NCBI RefSeq assembly: GCF_001659605.2
Contig: NC_035171.2
Span: 9,157,873-9,221,872 of the forward strand
DNA from: Manihot esculenta
Lineage: Eukaryota; Streptophyta; Magnoliopsida; Malpighiales; Euphorbiaceae
Direction of reading: 5' to 3'
Length of the DNA stretch: 64,000 nt
Below are positions 13,266 to 23,946 of this stretch, one piece after another. The position numbers and the translations under genes are program-made. Every line of letters begins with the position of its first letter. Positions within the stretch are counted from its first letter, which is position 1. The notes beneath the pieces are model-generated. The model did no database searches and was not told where the DNA came from. It saw only the letters and a list, made by a program, of their open reading frames with translations.

Positions 13266-13591
13266 TATAATATAAAAAAATTTACTATTTAAATGTTTTG
13301 ATTTTAAAAAATATATTAAAACGTGTCCTAATATTTTAAAAAAGTTTATTATTTAGTCATTTTATTAATTTTACTATAACATATTTTATTATTTAGTCTT
13401 TATAATTTAAAAAATTTATTAGTTGGTCACTTAAATTTTTAAAAAAATTACTAATTAGTCCTTACTTTTAGATTTTTTTACCATAACTAAAATTAATTGA
13501 GAGACTAACTAGTAGATTTTTTAAAATATCATAAATATTTTAATACATTTTTTAAAATTGAGAGATCAATTAGTAAATTTTTTATGTTATA
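13266..13591. mobile_element. possible AT-rich MITE with imperfect terminal inverted repeats
   Basis: The left end (TATAATATAAAAAAATTTAC..., 13266-13320) pairs with the right end (about 13538-13591) as an imperfect inverted repeat of roughly 55 bp. I found no clear target duplication, and AT-rich DNA gives chance matches, so confidence is limited. Confidence 0.4.
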
Positions 13592-13883
13592 AGGGCAATC
13601 GCAACGGATTAGGTATTTTTGAGTACCCGGTCCGATTGAATCCTAATAGTACAAATTTGAATAATTATAATCCTTTCTGAATTAAAATAAAAATAAAATT
13701 AAAAGAAGTTGGAGAATTTTTTAAAATATTTCTTCTTACTATTTGCTTCTTTAATTTATATTATATTGCAAATATTCTCTCCAACTTTCGGAGAATAAAA
13801 CCTAATCACAGACTGGCCTATTTTTTTCTGCTGTTTATGTTGCCCTTTTCCTTTAGTCCCCGTAGCAAATCCCACTCTCAGCT

Positions 13884-15231
13884 TCAAGTGTTCTTCTGTA
13901 GAACCCAGCTACCGAAGACATCTAGGGTATTCATATCGGCCCTGTAATGTGTTTGAGTGAATTCTAGCAGCTCCGACCATGTGAAGTCTGGGTACAACCT
14001 TGGATTGTTGGAGTCGATCAAGTTATTCGGCGGCTTCACCACCTTGTCCATGTTTGGACACAGAAAGAAAGCAATGGATTTCCTAACTTTTTTATTGTTT
14101 ACCACTGCTCTGTGCAAGCAACTCCTGAAAATGCCATTTGATAAAGCCTGAAACACCACAAGTTTATTCAATTGTTGGTAGCAGCAACTAGGGTTTCCAA
14201 ATAGGTTTAGCTCAACCTATTTTCAACCATAGAAAATTGATTACGCAGAGAGTCTAGTGGTGATCTTACCATGAATGTGTCTCCGATATTGACAACAAAA
14301 GCTTGAGAATCGGGGCGAACGAAATGCCATTTCTCATCGACTAACACTTGGAGGCCACCAACTTCATCCTGATGAAGGATTGTTAAGGAGGTAGGGTCAC
14401 AGTGAGGCCCAGTTCCGAGAGTTAAATGAGGTTGCTGGCAGGGAGGATAGTTATTTAATCTCATTATGGAATCATTTCCCTTAAAGAATTCTTTAAAGTA
14501 TTCTCGGCCAGCACCTAGACTGAATCCCTAAAGCTCCATAATCTTGAGGGCTAGAGTGTTCATGGCTTCACAGTATTCTTGATACACCTTTCTATTAAAA
14601 AGTGAGGACAAAAGCCTTGTTATCAACCCCAAAAAAAGAAATTTGCATACAATATATACTATTTAGTTTGTAATAAAATGATTCACTGTTCTTACCCAAA
14701 ATCTTCAAATTCTTCTCCCATGACGTTGAAGAAATATTCTTGGACAATGTTGGACAACTGATCATCATCAGAGTATCGAAAAGAGAGAGTTTCTTTCCAC
14801 GGAAGTTTGGAGGAGAACCTGCCAGTGAAGCTACTAGTATATCCACAGTGTTCTCCTAACTTTCTCTGAGCTCTTTGCTTCTCCGCTAGTGACAAGCCAA
14901 AGAACTTGTCCATATACTCATGAGCTTTAGCTATAAGTCCCGAATCAACACCATGATTAACAATTAGAAAGAAGCCATGCTTCCTGCATGCCTCATTAAT
15001 GAGCTGAAAAGCTTTTGAGACAGCAGAAGGGTCTCCGGACAGAAAGCTTCCCAAGTCAATGGGAGGAATTACAAGTTCCGGGGACTCGAGGCAGGGCTTC
15101 TCATGTTCAGGCCAAATGAACTCAGAAGGTATGTTGTTTTGATGTTGAATAATGGAGGCATCGAAAACAACAGGTTCTTGTTTTTCAATTTTTGGAATTG
15201 CCATGTTTAACGTGCAGCTATCAATGGACAT
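13884..15231 (-). pseudogene. GA20ox: gibberellin 20-oxidase gene with premature stop in exon 2
   Basis: GA 20-oxidases are 2-oxoglutarate/Fe(II) dioxygenases that oxidise C-20 of gibberellin intermediates to C19 precursors of active hormone. The gene has three exons: 15231-14696, 14591-14270 and 14147-13884. Both introns are GT-AG, and the exons total 374 codons, the usual family length. Exon 1 holds LPWKETLSFRYS, a GA20ox hallmark. Exon 2 has the NYPPCQ and LTLGTGPHCDPTSLTILHQD region with the iron-binding His and Asp. Exon 3 has the third iron ligand (LHRAVVNN) and the RKSIAFF 2-oxoglutarate Arg/Ser. However, codon 200 is TAG (14528-14530), in IMEL*GFSLG where the family has Leu. The product would be about 199 residues and lack the whole catalytic core. 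Everything else is open, so the break is recent, allele-specific, or a sequencing error. The start is the ATG at 15231; an alternative in-frame ATG is at 15204. Confidence 0.92.
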
Positions 15232-15350
15232 TTTGCGTGAATTTGTCGATGGAGGAGAGATGAAGTTGGCTCAGCGAGAGGGAAGAGAAAAGCCAAATCC
15301 GTTCTTAGAAAATATTGGAATGTTATTGCTCGTATCCTAGCTGCTACTCC

Positions 15351-15358
15351 TATTTATA
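15351..15358 (-). promoter_or_regulatory. TATA box of the GA20ox gene
   Basis: The minus strand reads TATAAATA about 120 bp before the GA20ox start codon. This is a normal plant spacing allowing for a leader of roughly 85-95 bases. Confidence 0.6.
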
Positions 15359-16047
15359 TCCTAAATCCCCATATTAAATTATAATAATAAGAAATTTCTT
15401 TATAAAATAAAATTTCTTAAACAATATTCTCTCTCTTAATTTTCATATTTTTTTATTATTTTAAAATTATTATTTACTTTCTTCTTATAATTCTATTTTA
15501 TTTTCAAAATAATCTCTTATTAATTATTATTTTTCTAAATAACTATTCAAAACATATCTTAATGTATTTTATTTTCAAAATAATCTCTGCAAGTATATAT
15601 ACGGCAATTTATGCTTTATTAGGAAACAAAATCATATTAGAAACAAAAAAAAAAAAAATCACTGAACTTTCCAAATATATTCTCCCATAAAACTTTAAAA
15701 CTGGAAATTTCGCTGTATGCTTCCACATGTCAACCTCCCTTTGTGGAAAAAAAAAACATATAATTTTTCTTGTTGTGATTGATGAATAATTTGAATTTTT
15801 TTAATGGTATCCTTCCAATCTTTCTGCTGCCTTTGAATTTGTAGATGAATAGAATTATATTAAGATTTCACCCATTTAAGAATTCTAAATATTGAATTCA
15901 AATTACACAATTTAAAAAAAAAAATTCAACTCTAAAATATACGTAATCCAATATAAAAAATTCAAGATACTTAATTAATTAGTACTTGATTATTTGACAT
16001 AAAATTATATCCAGGTGTAATCCAATATGCAGGTCTTGTAGAACTGC
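15359..16047. other. AT-rich upstream DNA of the GA20ox gene
   Basis: AT-rich promoter-proximal spacer with several short A and T runs. No further feature recognised. Confidence 0.7.
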
Positions 16048-16240
16048 AAGACCTCAGTGAGGTAGGTGACCGGGATCCCCAAGATCTCCCGGCGCCACAA
16101 AGCCGAACTGAGGTGACAAGACCTCAGTAAAGTAGGTGATCGGCACCACAAAATCGGCTGAGATAATAAGACCTCAGTGGGATAGGCAACCGGGCTCTCC
16201 AAATGCCCTCGGCACCAAAAAACCGAGCTAAGAAGACAAA
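16048..16240. repeat. degenerate tandem repeat, about 50-70 bp units
   Basis: Three units begin AAGACCTCAGT at 16048, 16118 and 16168. Each continues with GTAGGTGAYCGG-like sequence, a CGGCNCCA-AAA segment and a GCCGA/GCTGA end. It lies downstream of the minus-strand coiled-coil ORF and probably belongs to the 3' noncoding part of that retroelement. Confidence 0.7.
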
Positions 16241-17104
16241 AGCAACATGAAGCCAAAAGTGCCGACCTGAGACACGCAAATATAAACTCGAAAAACCAAG
16301 CAAAAAGAGAGCCGAACTCAGAAAGCTTAAGGGCAAACTGAAGGCTACAAGCCTCCTATGATCCAAGAGAAAATCTAAAGACATGAGTAGATAAGGCCCC
16401 AGCCTCGATTCCTATCAGAACAGAACTAAAAACAAAAGGCCAGCCCTGCTCATCACTTTAAAAGGTACATGATCTAACTTAGCGTTATTATGTGAAAGCT
16501 ATACACCCGAGCTCACATTAGTGAAGTAATGAAAGAAAAATGAGAATGACCTTGCGAGAACCAGGAAAACTTGTGAATCAGAAGTCCAGTCAACTGTTAA
16601 AAATTGAGTTCGAGGTAAAGACCTGATATGGTCAAACCCTTTGAGAAATTAAGTAAACACGAGGCTTAAAGGTTTTTATCCTTAAGGCAAATCCAACTTG
16701 GAAAGGCTTGCACATGAGAATGCCTTTATGAGATTGAAAAAATTCATAAGTTAGAAGTTTAGTCAATTGATAGAATTTTAGCTCTGATTGGCTCAGGGGC
16801 AAAAAATGAAAAACAATATAATCAACTCCTTAGAAAAATTACGGAGCACATGGCTTAAATGTTTTATTCTTAACATATTGGGGCTTTTTACAGATGGAGC
16901 AGTTCGGTAAAGCTAGAAAAGTAAATAAAAGCAAGAATAACTCAAGCATAAAATGCAGACAAAACATAGATTCTATTTCATTAAAAGAGAAATAAAAATT
17001 ACAACCTATTCTAAACACCTACTCTACTGAAGGAAAAATTGTCCTTAAAGGACTTACATGCCTAGGTGTATCAATATCTACATTGCTATTGTCTACACTA
17101 CTAT
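16241..17104. other. noncoding 3' part of the minus-strand retroelement
   Basis: Moderately AT-rich sequence with no open frame. It is placed with the element because it continues from the coiled-coil ORF at 17105. No LTR end was located. Confidence 0.4.
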
Positions 17105-18774
17105 CTACAAAGGGTACAATTGCCCCTGCTTGAGGCCCAGCATCTTCGTCCTCCTCCCCCTCAGCTTGGCATCTGCCTCAGAAGGCCCAGCTGCAGTGCG
17201 AGAAGCTTCTTTGGGCAAGGGTCTATCATCCTCCCCGTAAAGCACCTCCTCACCATCGAAGTCTTCCTCGACGGCTCGGAGTTCAGCCAACGGGGTGGAA
17301 AGAGCATATCTGGCAGTCCTTAAGCCTCGGTTGTAACTAGAGACGAACATGCGGAAGCTCTTGTTCCATATAGCCGTCTTCATCTCGCCAGAGGCTTTAA
17401 ATTCCGCAAGTCGCTCCTCGCAGGCCTCAGCTATCTTGGCTTTTAGCTCTGAAGAGTCCTTATAGCTCTGGAGATGAGCCTCACAGGCCTATTCAACCTC
17501 TTTCTTCAGTTCGGCTGACTCCTTGTACTCCTTCAGCCGTTCCTCGCACTCCAGCTGGACCCTATCTTCTGCAAGTTTGGCGTCCTCCAGCAGAGCTGAG
17601 CACCTCTTCTTAAGAGCCTCGACTTCCTGGCAGAGATGATGGTTTTGAATTTTAGATGCTTCTACTGCCAGAGCCAGGTCTTTCTCATTATCGGCTTGCT
17701 TGCTCAGCTCCTGCTTGAGGACCACGACCCGAGCTAGGGCCTCATCCTTCTGCGCCAGCACGGCATCAAAATCTGCCTTCAGCGCCTCGTGCTGTGCCGG
17801 GCCTCATCCCTCTCCTTCCGGACCCCTCCAGGGAAGACAGATGCTTCAATGCTTCGTCTCGACTGGTCTCGGCTGCAGCTGCCCTCCCATCAGCCCTCTT
17901 GAGGGCCTCCATCGCAGTAAATAATTCCACCTAAAGGGACTTGGAGTGCTCCTGGGCAGCCGCAAGATTGCTCCGGGCATCGCTAGTCGCTGACAAGTTC
18001 TCCTTGAGACGCGCCTCCTCTATACGGCGGTCCACAGAGTCCCTGAGAGCACGATCCCGGGCGTCCATCTCCATAAAAATGCCTATCGCCTGGAAAAAAA
18101 GGGGAAAACAAATGAAGTCAGAAGGCCAAGAAAGGTAAAAGTAAATTAAAAACAGAAAAGAGACAAGCGTGATTTACCATCAAGAGCATCTCCCTGGCAG
18201 TGTCTCCTAGCTGCTCCCTGGTCCAAGCGCGGAAGGCCACCTGCTCTTGAGTAGAGCTGGCCAATAGGCCAGTAAGGGCCAGCAAGCGAGGATCCGAAGC
18301 TTCTGTGGTCCCATCGAACATCCGCTCCCGCAAAATCTTAGCCACGACGCTCGCCGGAGACTGGTGAGTAATGTCCTCCACGTTCAAAATATCATTATCT
18401 GGGGCAGACAACAGAGGCACCACAGAAGTCTTCTCCTTCTCAAGAGGAGGCAGAGGTGGAGCCGGTCTCCTAGAAGCCCAGGAGCATCCGAGGGGTTATT
18501 CCGAAGTATTGGAAGACCTCAATGAAGAAGGGAGAAAAGGGAAAAGTCGAGCCGTATTCACACTGCTTGATGAAAAAAACCAAACTATGGTCTTTTTAGG
18601 GGTCGATTAGACCAAAGGGAGGAGGATCGGGAAGAACAATCCTCTGTTGGAAAGGGGAGCCCGGATACGAAAAAGAGGGGTATCCAGATACTCTTGAGAA
18701 AAGAAATTTACTAGGGTAGAGGAGGTGACATTAGACTCTAGATTCATGACATCGGGAAGTCTTGGGCTATCCAT
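17105..18774 (-). pseudogene. decayed ORF of a gypsy-type-transposon family element, coiled-coil protein
   Basis: The start is MDSPRLPDV (18774), closely similar to MDNPSLPDV at 23947, and both continue into YLDTPLF motifs. After about 56 codons the frame is lost, and the conserved centre of the family is missing: the text jumps from a FIEVFQYFGITP-like segment (about 18500) to a later segment. An exon at 18423-18118 (VPLLSAPDNDILNVEDITH...) ends at a GT donor near 18180. Later pieces at about 18090-17770, 17761-17489 and 17460-17105 encode long heptad-rich helices (for example LKQELSKQADNEKDLALAVE) and an acidic tail. Such proteins (Pfam Transposase_28, 'putative gypsy type transposon', plus a coiled coil) are known from plant LTR elements; their role is not established. 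There are several stops and frameshifts. Confidence 0.7.
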
Positions 18775-18959
18775 GGTAGTATGAAAAACGTACCTTAAAG
18801 ATGATTGGGGTAGAAGGACAGGATGAACGGAGCACGCATAAAGCGGAAGGAGAGTCGCCGAACCTTGTTCCACAGACTCCAACGCAAGCAAGCTCTTCCA
18901 AACCACCTTTGCAGTCTAGCCAAGAGCACCTTTCAGAATATGAAGAGTGTAAGCATGAT

Positions 18960-20028
18960 CTCCTTGAACAGATTTTCCTTGCCCAATCTGATGAGTCATG
19001 GTACGCAGACATGGTAAACTACTTGGTCACAGGTAACTTGCCTTCTGATATGCCAAAACACACTAAGGATAAGATAAAGAAAGATGCCAAATACTATGTT
19101 TGGGATGAGCCATATATGTGTAAACATTGTGCTAATCAAATGATAAGGAGATGTATTCCTGACCAAGAAATAGCTTCTGCGCTTACTTTTTGTCATTCAT
19201 ATAGTTGTGGTGGACACTTTGGTCCAAGAAAGACTGCTCATAAGATACTTGAAAGTGGCCTGTTTTGGCCCACCATTTTTCGAGATGCCTTTCTGTTTTG
19301 CAGATCATGTGCTAGGTGTCAACAGATTGAAAATCTGAGCAAAAGAAATCAAATGCCACAGAATCCCATCATGGTCTGTGAGGTATTTAATGTTTGGGGC
19401 ATAGACTTCATGGGCCCATTCCCACCATCCTTTGGATACACTTACATCATCCTTTCAGTGGATTATGTGTCCAAATGGGTGGAAGCTAGAGCAACTAAGA
19501 CTGATGATGCCAAGGCAGTAGTAGACTTTGTGAAGACCAACATCTTTGCCAGACATGGAGTACCTAAGGCAATCATCAGTGACAGAGGGACCCATTTCTG
19601 CAATAAGGTAGTTGAAAGCCTTCTCAGAAAGCACAATGTGATCCATAGAATATCCACAGTATACCACCCTCAGACAAATGGGCAAGCTGAAGTGTCCAAT
19701 AGAAAAGACAGTGTCTCCTAACCGAAAGGACTGGAGTACAAGGTTAGAAGATGCTTTATGGGCCTACAGAACAGCCTACAAGACTCCCATAGGCATGTCC
19801 CCCTACAGATTGGTCTATGGGAAAGTTTGCCACCTTCCAGTTGAACTTGAACACAAGGCCTATTGGGCTGTAAAGAACTGCAACATGGACCTTAAGGAAG
19901 CTGGCCACCATCGCAAATTACAACTGCAAGAGCTAGAGGAGATAAGGCGAGATGCATATGAGAATTCTTGGAACTACAAAATAAAAACCAAAGTCTCCCA
20001 TGACAGTCATCTTTCAAGAAAATTGTAA
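18960..20028 (+). pseudogene. orphan Athila-type integrase fragment
   Basis: Homology begins near 18960 (IFLAQSDESWYADMVNYLV). It has an HHCC zinc region (HSYSCGGHFG ... CRSCARCQQ), the integrase core WGIDFMGPFP (Asp), SDRGTHF (Asp) and GQAEVSNR (Glu). It ends near 20028 with the family motif [19 protein letters not shown] short deletion right after the catalytic Glu shifts the frame (18801-19721 frame to 19678-20028 frame). No protease, RT or LTR accompanies it. The part upstream of 18960 in the same open frame is antisense to the neighbouring minus-strand element and is not integrase. The Athila-like element at 24717 lacks exactly this domain. Confidence 0.88.
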
Positions 20029-20973
20029 TTATTAAAAATAATTATCAGTGGAAAAAATCTTTTTCTCTATGTGAGTTTCCCTCTCTATAGTCAGAAAGGC
20101 ATATATATAGTTTTGTCTTCTTTTACTTGCAACGAGACTTTTTACTGGCAAAAATTTTCTATGGTTGTATGGGTATTTTCTTAGTGTTTGGTTGTTTGTT
20201 TCTTTTTTTTTTTTTCTCCAGATAACTTTACCTTCTTCCTGTCTTCTCTTGTTGTTTGATACTTCCTTTTATCTCCATTTTATCTTTTTAGTCATAATGG
20301 AGTTTTTTAATGATTGAATTTGAAATATTTCAAAACCGCTGAGTCATTACTATATATTTAAACGATTGACTTTCAAGACTACAATTTAAAATATAAACAT
20401 TTTATTTAGATTCATTTCATTGCCACGATAGTGTTAACTTGAATATCGTTTTTTTTTTTTTTTTTTAACTCTTGTTGAAATTTACTTTTTTTTTTTAGAT
20501 TCTCTCGATTTTTAGTGGAATTTTCAGTCCGATTATTTGGCACTGTTGAAAAAGATCTCCTTAAACTTTGATTTTCAATTGATCAATGATTTTGATTTTT
20601 CATGAATAAAACATGTTTTTACTGTTCTATTTTTTGGTACCTAGAGCCTTTGTTTTTAAAAGCATGTTTGATGATGGATTGTATTTTCTTTTAGACTTCT
20701 AGCAGCCTATCAAACTTTTTTTTCTAGTCTATAATTTATAATGGATCTCGATCCTTTTTTAATATATTTTTAATTTTTAATAAAAAAATTTATTATCATA
20801 TCGTATATGATAGAACTTATTTTCGTTAAATTGAATTTTTAAATTTTTAAATTTTAATAATTATATAAATTTAAATAATTAGACGAAATCCTAAAAATTT
20901 ATAAATATTTAAGTTTTTATACCAAAAGGAATATTTCTCAGTATTATTTAGTATTCTGTTTCAACAGGAGTTT
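20029..20973. other. T-rich intergenic DNA
   Basis: Pyrimidine-rich, AT-rich spacer with several T runs (20203-20217, 20449-20466). No gene recognised. Confidence 0.75.

Positions 20974-21034
<61 letters not shown>
20974..21034. repeat. (AAT)n microsatellite
   Basis: About twenty uninterrupted AAT units. The poly-Leu frame on the other strand is an artefact of this repeat. Confidence 0.97.
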
Positions 21035-21039
<5 letters not shown>

Positions 21040-21234
21040 TTCGACATGCCAAATTCAACGTTAGATCTTTTAAGATTAGAGTAGGCAAATCGCAAGAGGG
21101 GAGAGAATACTGGCCAAAATTTAAAAATAAAATAAAATAAAACGTTTACTAGAGACCAAAAGTCCACCCACCCAAAATTTGAGCGGCTCGTTTTGTTTCT
21201 TCACTTTTTCAATAATAATAAGCCGAGCCATCCT

Positions 21235-21256
21235 CCCCCCGCCCGCCCCCGCCCCC
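21235..21256 (-). other. G-quadruplex candidate
   Basis: The plus strand is CCCCCCGCCCGCCCCCGCCCCC, so the minus strand has four G runs of three or more separated by single C. It stands out in an AT-rich context. Confidence 0.6.
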
Positions 21257-21399
21257 TTTTTAATAATACAAATCTGTTGCATTTTTCAACTTTTCATTAT
21301 TAATATTTAATATATAATATTTAAAAAAATTTAATCTTACATGTTTGATATAATAAAATAAACTATGAGCTGAAACTCCAAGATAAAATTATGTAGCAA

Positions 21400-21980
21400 A
21401 AATCTGATCAAATGATATTCGGTCATATCGATGGAAAAAAAATCTGTAAGTCGTAATTCTTCGTCAAGATTCACCCTCTCAACTGTAAAGCGAAACCTCA
21501 CAAAAAATTACCGTTAGAGAACATAATCCAGCAAATCTCCATTACACCTATAAAAGTGGGACCCCCTATCTACTAGCCGGTATTAGTCGGATTTCTATGA
21601 GATTTGATAATTAACTCTATCTTCTTACTGTATAACAACTGATGAACACAGAGATCAAGATACGCATTCTTACACAACTATTCTTGAGTTCAAAATTTCT
21701 TATTATACTCATTATTTTTTTTTAATTCACTGACTTGAGCGTCGAAGTGGCTGGTACAGGTACCAATCACCTCGCTTTTTTTTCTCTTGCAAATTGACTA
21801 CTCGCAGCACAGCTCCATTTCAGCCACATCATTTGATTCCATTACCCAAAAACTCCATTGGATTAGAAACCGGTTTTTTATTGTCTTAAGAATAATATTT
21901 TCCTTTTTTTATTCTCTAAAATGGTTGACAATTCATGAGCTGCTGCTAAAACTTCTGTCAACAAGAGTGTAATCATTTTC
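21400..21980. repeat. possible LTR-type remnant
   Basis: Contains CTATAAAAGTGGGACCC (about 21550) and TGACTTGAGCGTCGAAGTGG (21731), motifs that I associate with plant LTRs. No paired copy lies in the window and ends were not found. 21980-22190 is plain AT-rich DNA. Confidence 0.3.
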
Positions 21981-22201
21981 TCCACTCCTTTCTTAAGACA
22001 GAGAATGAATTTACTTACCCTTAAAAGTATAATTTTATTAGTTATTAGTTAAAATTGTTAACAATTTTAAGTTGATTTTTGATATTATGATTTATCCCTT
22101 TAATACTTTATAATTTTTCACTTTAAAATTAATAATATTATTAATAATTAAAATAATATTATATTATTTAAAAATTTTATATTATCAAATTATTTATATT
22201 T

Positions 22202-22945
22202 GGGAAAATTACTTTTTAGTCCCTGAGATTTAACGTAATTAACACTTCTGTCCCTCTATTTTGGCGACCCAACACTTAAGTCCCTCACTTTCTCTTCCGT
22301 CCAAATTCGTAGTCCTTCCGTCCATTTAAACTGTTTGGTCAAAGAGTCAAAGGTGAGAGATGATAATTTTTTCCAAAAATACCCTTCTCTCAATGTGATA
22401 TCTCTATTTTTTTTTTCTCTTTCATGTTTTCTCCAGTTGCAGAAAGGGCAGGAGAAGAAGAAGTTGCAGAAAGGGTAGGAAGAAGAAGAAGTTGCAGAAA
22501 GGGTAGGAAGAAGAAGAAGTTGCAGAAAGGGTAGAAAGAAGAAGAAGTTGCAGGAAGGGTAGGAAGAAGAAGAAGTTGCAGAAAGGGTAGAAAGAAGAAG
22601 AAGTTGCAGAAAGGATAGGAAGAAGAAGAAGAAGAAGTTGCAGAAAGGATAGGAAGAAGAAGAAGAAGAAAGAAGAAGAAGTTGCAGAAAGGGTAGGAAG
22701 AAGAAGAAGAAGAAGAAGAAGAAGAAGAAGAAGAAGAAGAAGAAGAAGAAGAATAAGAGGCATTTGGGTTTGGGTTTAGTGAGGGTTAATTTTATTAATT
22801 CGAGTGTCTCAAACGGCTATTTTGGACGGAAGGACTACGAATTTGGACAGAAAATAAAGTGAGGGACTTAAGTGTTGGGTCACCAAAATAGAGGGACAGA
22901 AGTGTTAATTACGTTAAACCTCAGGGACTAAAAAGTAATTTTCCC
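22202..22945. mobile_element. Mutator-like MITE (non-autonomous MULE) with 9-bp target duplication
   Basis: The ends form a long inverted repeat of about 120-125 bp: GGGAAAATTACTTTTTAGTC at the left and its complement GACTAAAAAGTAATTTTCCC at the right. The match continues inwards through AACGTAATTAACACTTCTGT and AAGTCCCTCACTT. The 9-mer TTTATATTT flanks both sides (22193-22201 and 22946-22954). A 9-bp duplication with long terminal inverted repeats is diagnostic of the Mutator superfamily. There is no transposase. The interior is mostly a GAA-rich minisatellite. Confidence 0.93.
22434..22752. repeat. 28-bp minisatellite grading into (GAA)n
   Basis: About nine units of AAGTTGCAGAAAGGGTAG followed by GAAGAAGAAG, with expanding GAA content in later units, then an uninterrupted GAA tract. 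It is wholly inside the Mutator-like MITE. The Leu-rich frame on the minus strand is a by-product. Confidence 0.92.
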
Positions 22946-22954
22946 TTTATATTT

Positions 22955-23179
22955 TAATTTTTTTAATTATCAAATTATTTATAACATTATCTAATAATTT
23001 TATGTTATCAAATTATCACTTTAATAATTTATAATTTTTAGCTTATAAGTTTGGTTTAATTATCATCCACTTTAAAATTTAAATATCATTTTTAATAATT
23101 TTAAAATTAATATCTATATATATTATATAATTTTAATCTCATAAATTTAAATGTTTTATTAAATAATTAAAATTATAAT
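22955..23179. other. AT-rich spacer
   Basis: AT-rich DNA between the MITE and the gypsy-type-transposon element. Nothing recognised. Confidence 0.7.
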
Positions 23180-23946
23180 TGATGATCTGAGATCCAGAAA
23201 ATAGGGTTTACAAATGGTTCTGTAAGCTAGGAAAAACTTAGTCCCAGAGGAGGATGCTCCTCCCCCTTTTATTCGTTTCTTTTGTCTGCTAGTGACGTAT
23301 AACAAATTTCTCGTCATTGGGTCACCTGTCTCTGCCCTACTGATACGGACGTACGAGAGTATCAGGTCTCTGCTCCATGCATAACGGCCATTTAATTCTC
23401 CTCTGGCACGCATGCGGATGGACCCACCAGGCGGATGGGCTGGCCACCTTCCTTCTTCCGGCCTGAGCTAGACGATGAGAGTAAGGTTGAGTCCAAAGGA
23501 GATCTGATCATTGGGCCGAAAAGGCTGGGCCGGCCTGATTGAGAAATCTAGGTGGAGTCCGGTCTTAAGGCTGAGCGGGCTGGACCTGATTCAGGCAGGA
23601 GACTTGAGGGCCTCCAAGTAATGGGCTGTCATCATGGGCCTGGCCCCAGACCGGGGTGGAGAAATCCAGTGGTTATCAATTGCCCCTTTACCTTCTCATC
23701 AGTTATTGCCCGAATGATGAGGGGGGTAAATACTGAGAATCATTATGACCGCGCCGTCTAAGTACAGTTTGCCTCAAAACATCTTTTCGTCTCATTACTA
23801 TTTCATATTTCAAATTCTCTTTGCTTTCTCGAAACTTCAGCTCTTCTCTGCTCCCTGTGCGCCTTGGTGGCTTCGTTTTTCTGCCCTCTTCGCTTTCTTC
23901 TGTTCATCTGCCCCTTCCGCTTTTCAGGTACGCCTCTCCTCTCACC
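23180..23946 (+). repeat. upstream region (probable LTR and leader) of the gypsy-type-transposon element
   Basis: Begins near TGATGATCTGAGATCCAG, contains the block shared with 12055-12345, and leads directly into the ORF starting at 23947. No second LTR copy was found beyond 45174, so the assignment is tentative. The 3' end of this element seems to have been lost or lies outside the recognisable sequence. Confidence 0.5.

Larger units (their letters stand above)
12351..13880. other. AT-rich intergenic DNA
   Basis: Very AT-rich spacer downstream of the gibberellin 20-oxidase gene. It holds a run of 33 T (13038-13070) and a probable small inverted-repeat element (13266-13591). No ORF or RNA gene recognised. 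Confidence 0.8.

Noticed and set aside
18801..18958. N-terminal extension of the integrase-fragment frame
   Set aside because: It is antisense to the leader and start of the minus-strand gypsy-type-transposon ORF. Integrase homology begins only near 18960.
20973..21167. poly-Leu frame, minus strand
   Set aside because: Translation of the (AAT)n microsatellite.
22422..22763. Leu-rich 113-codon frame, minus strand
   Set aside because: Translation of the GAA minisatellite inside the MITE.
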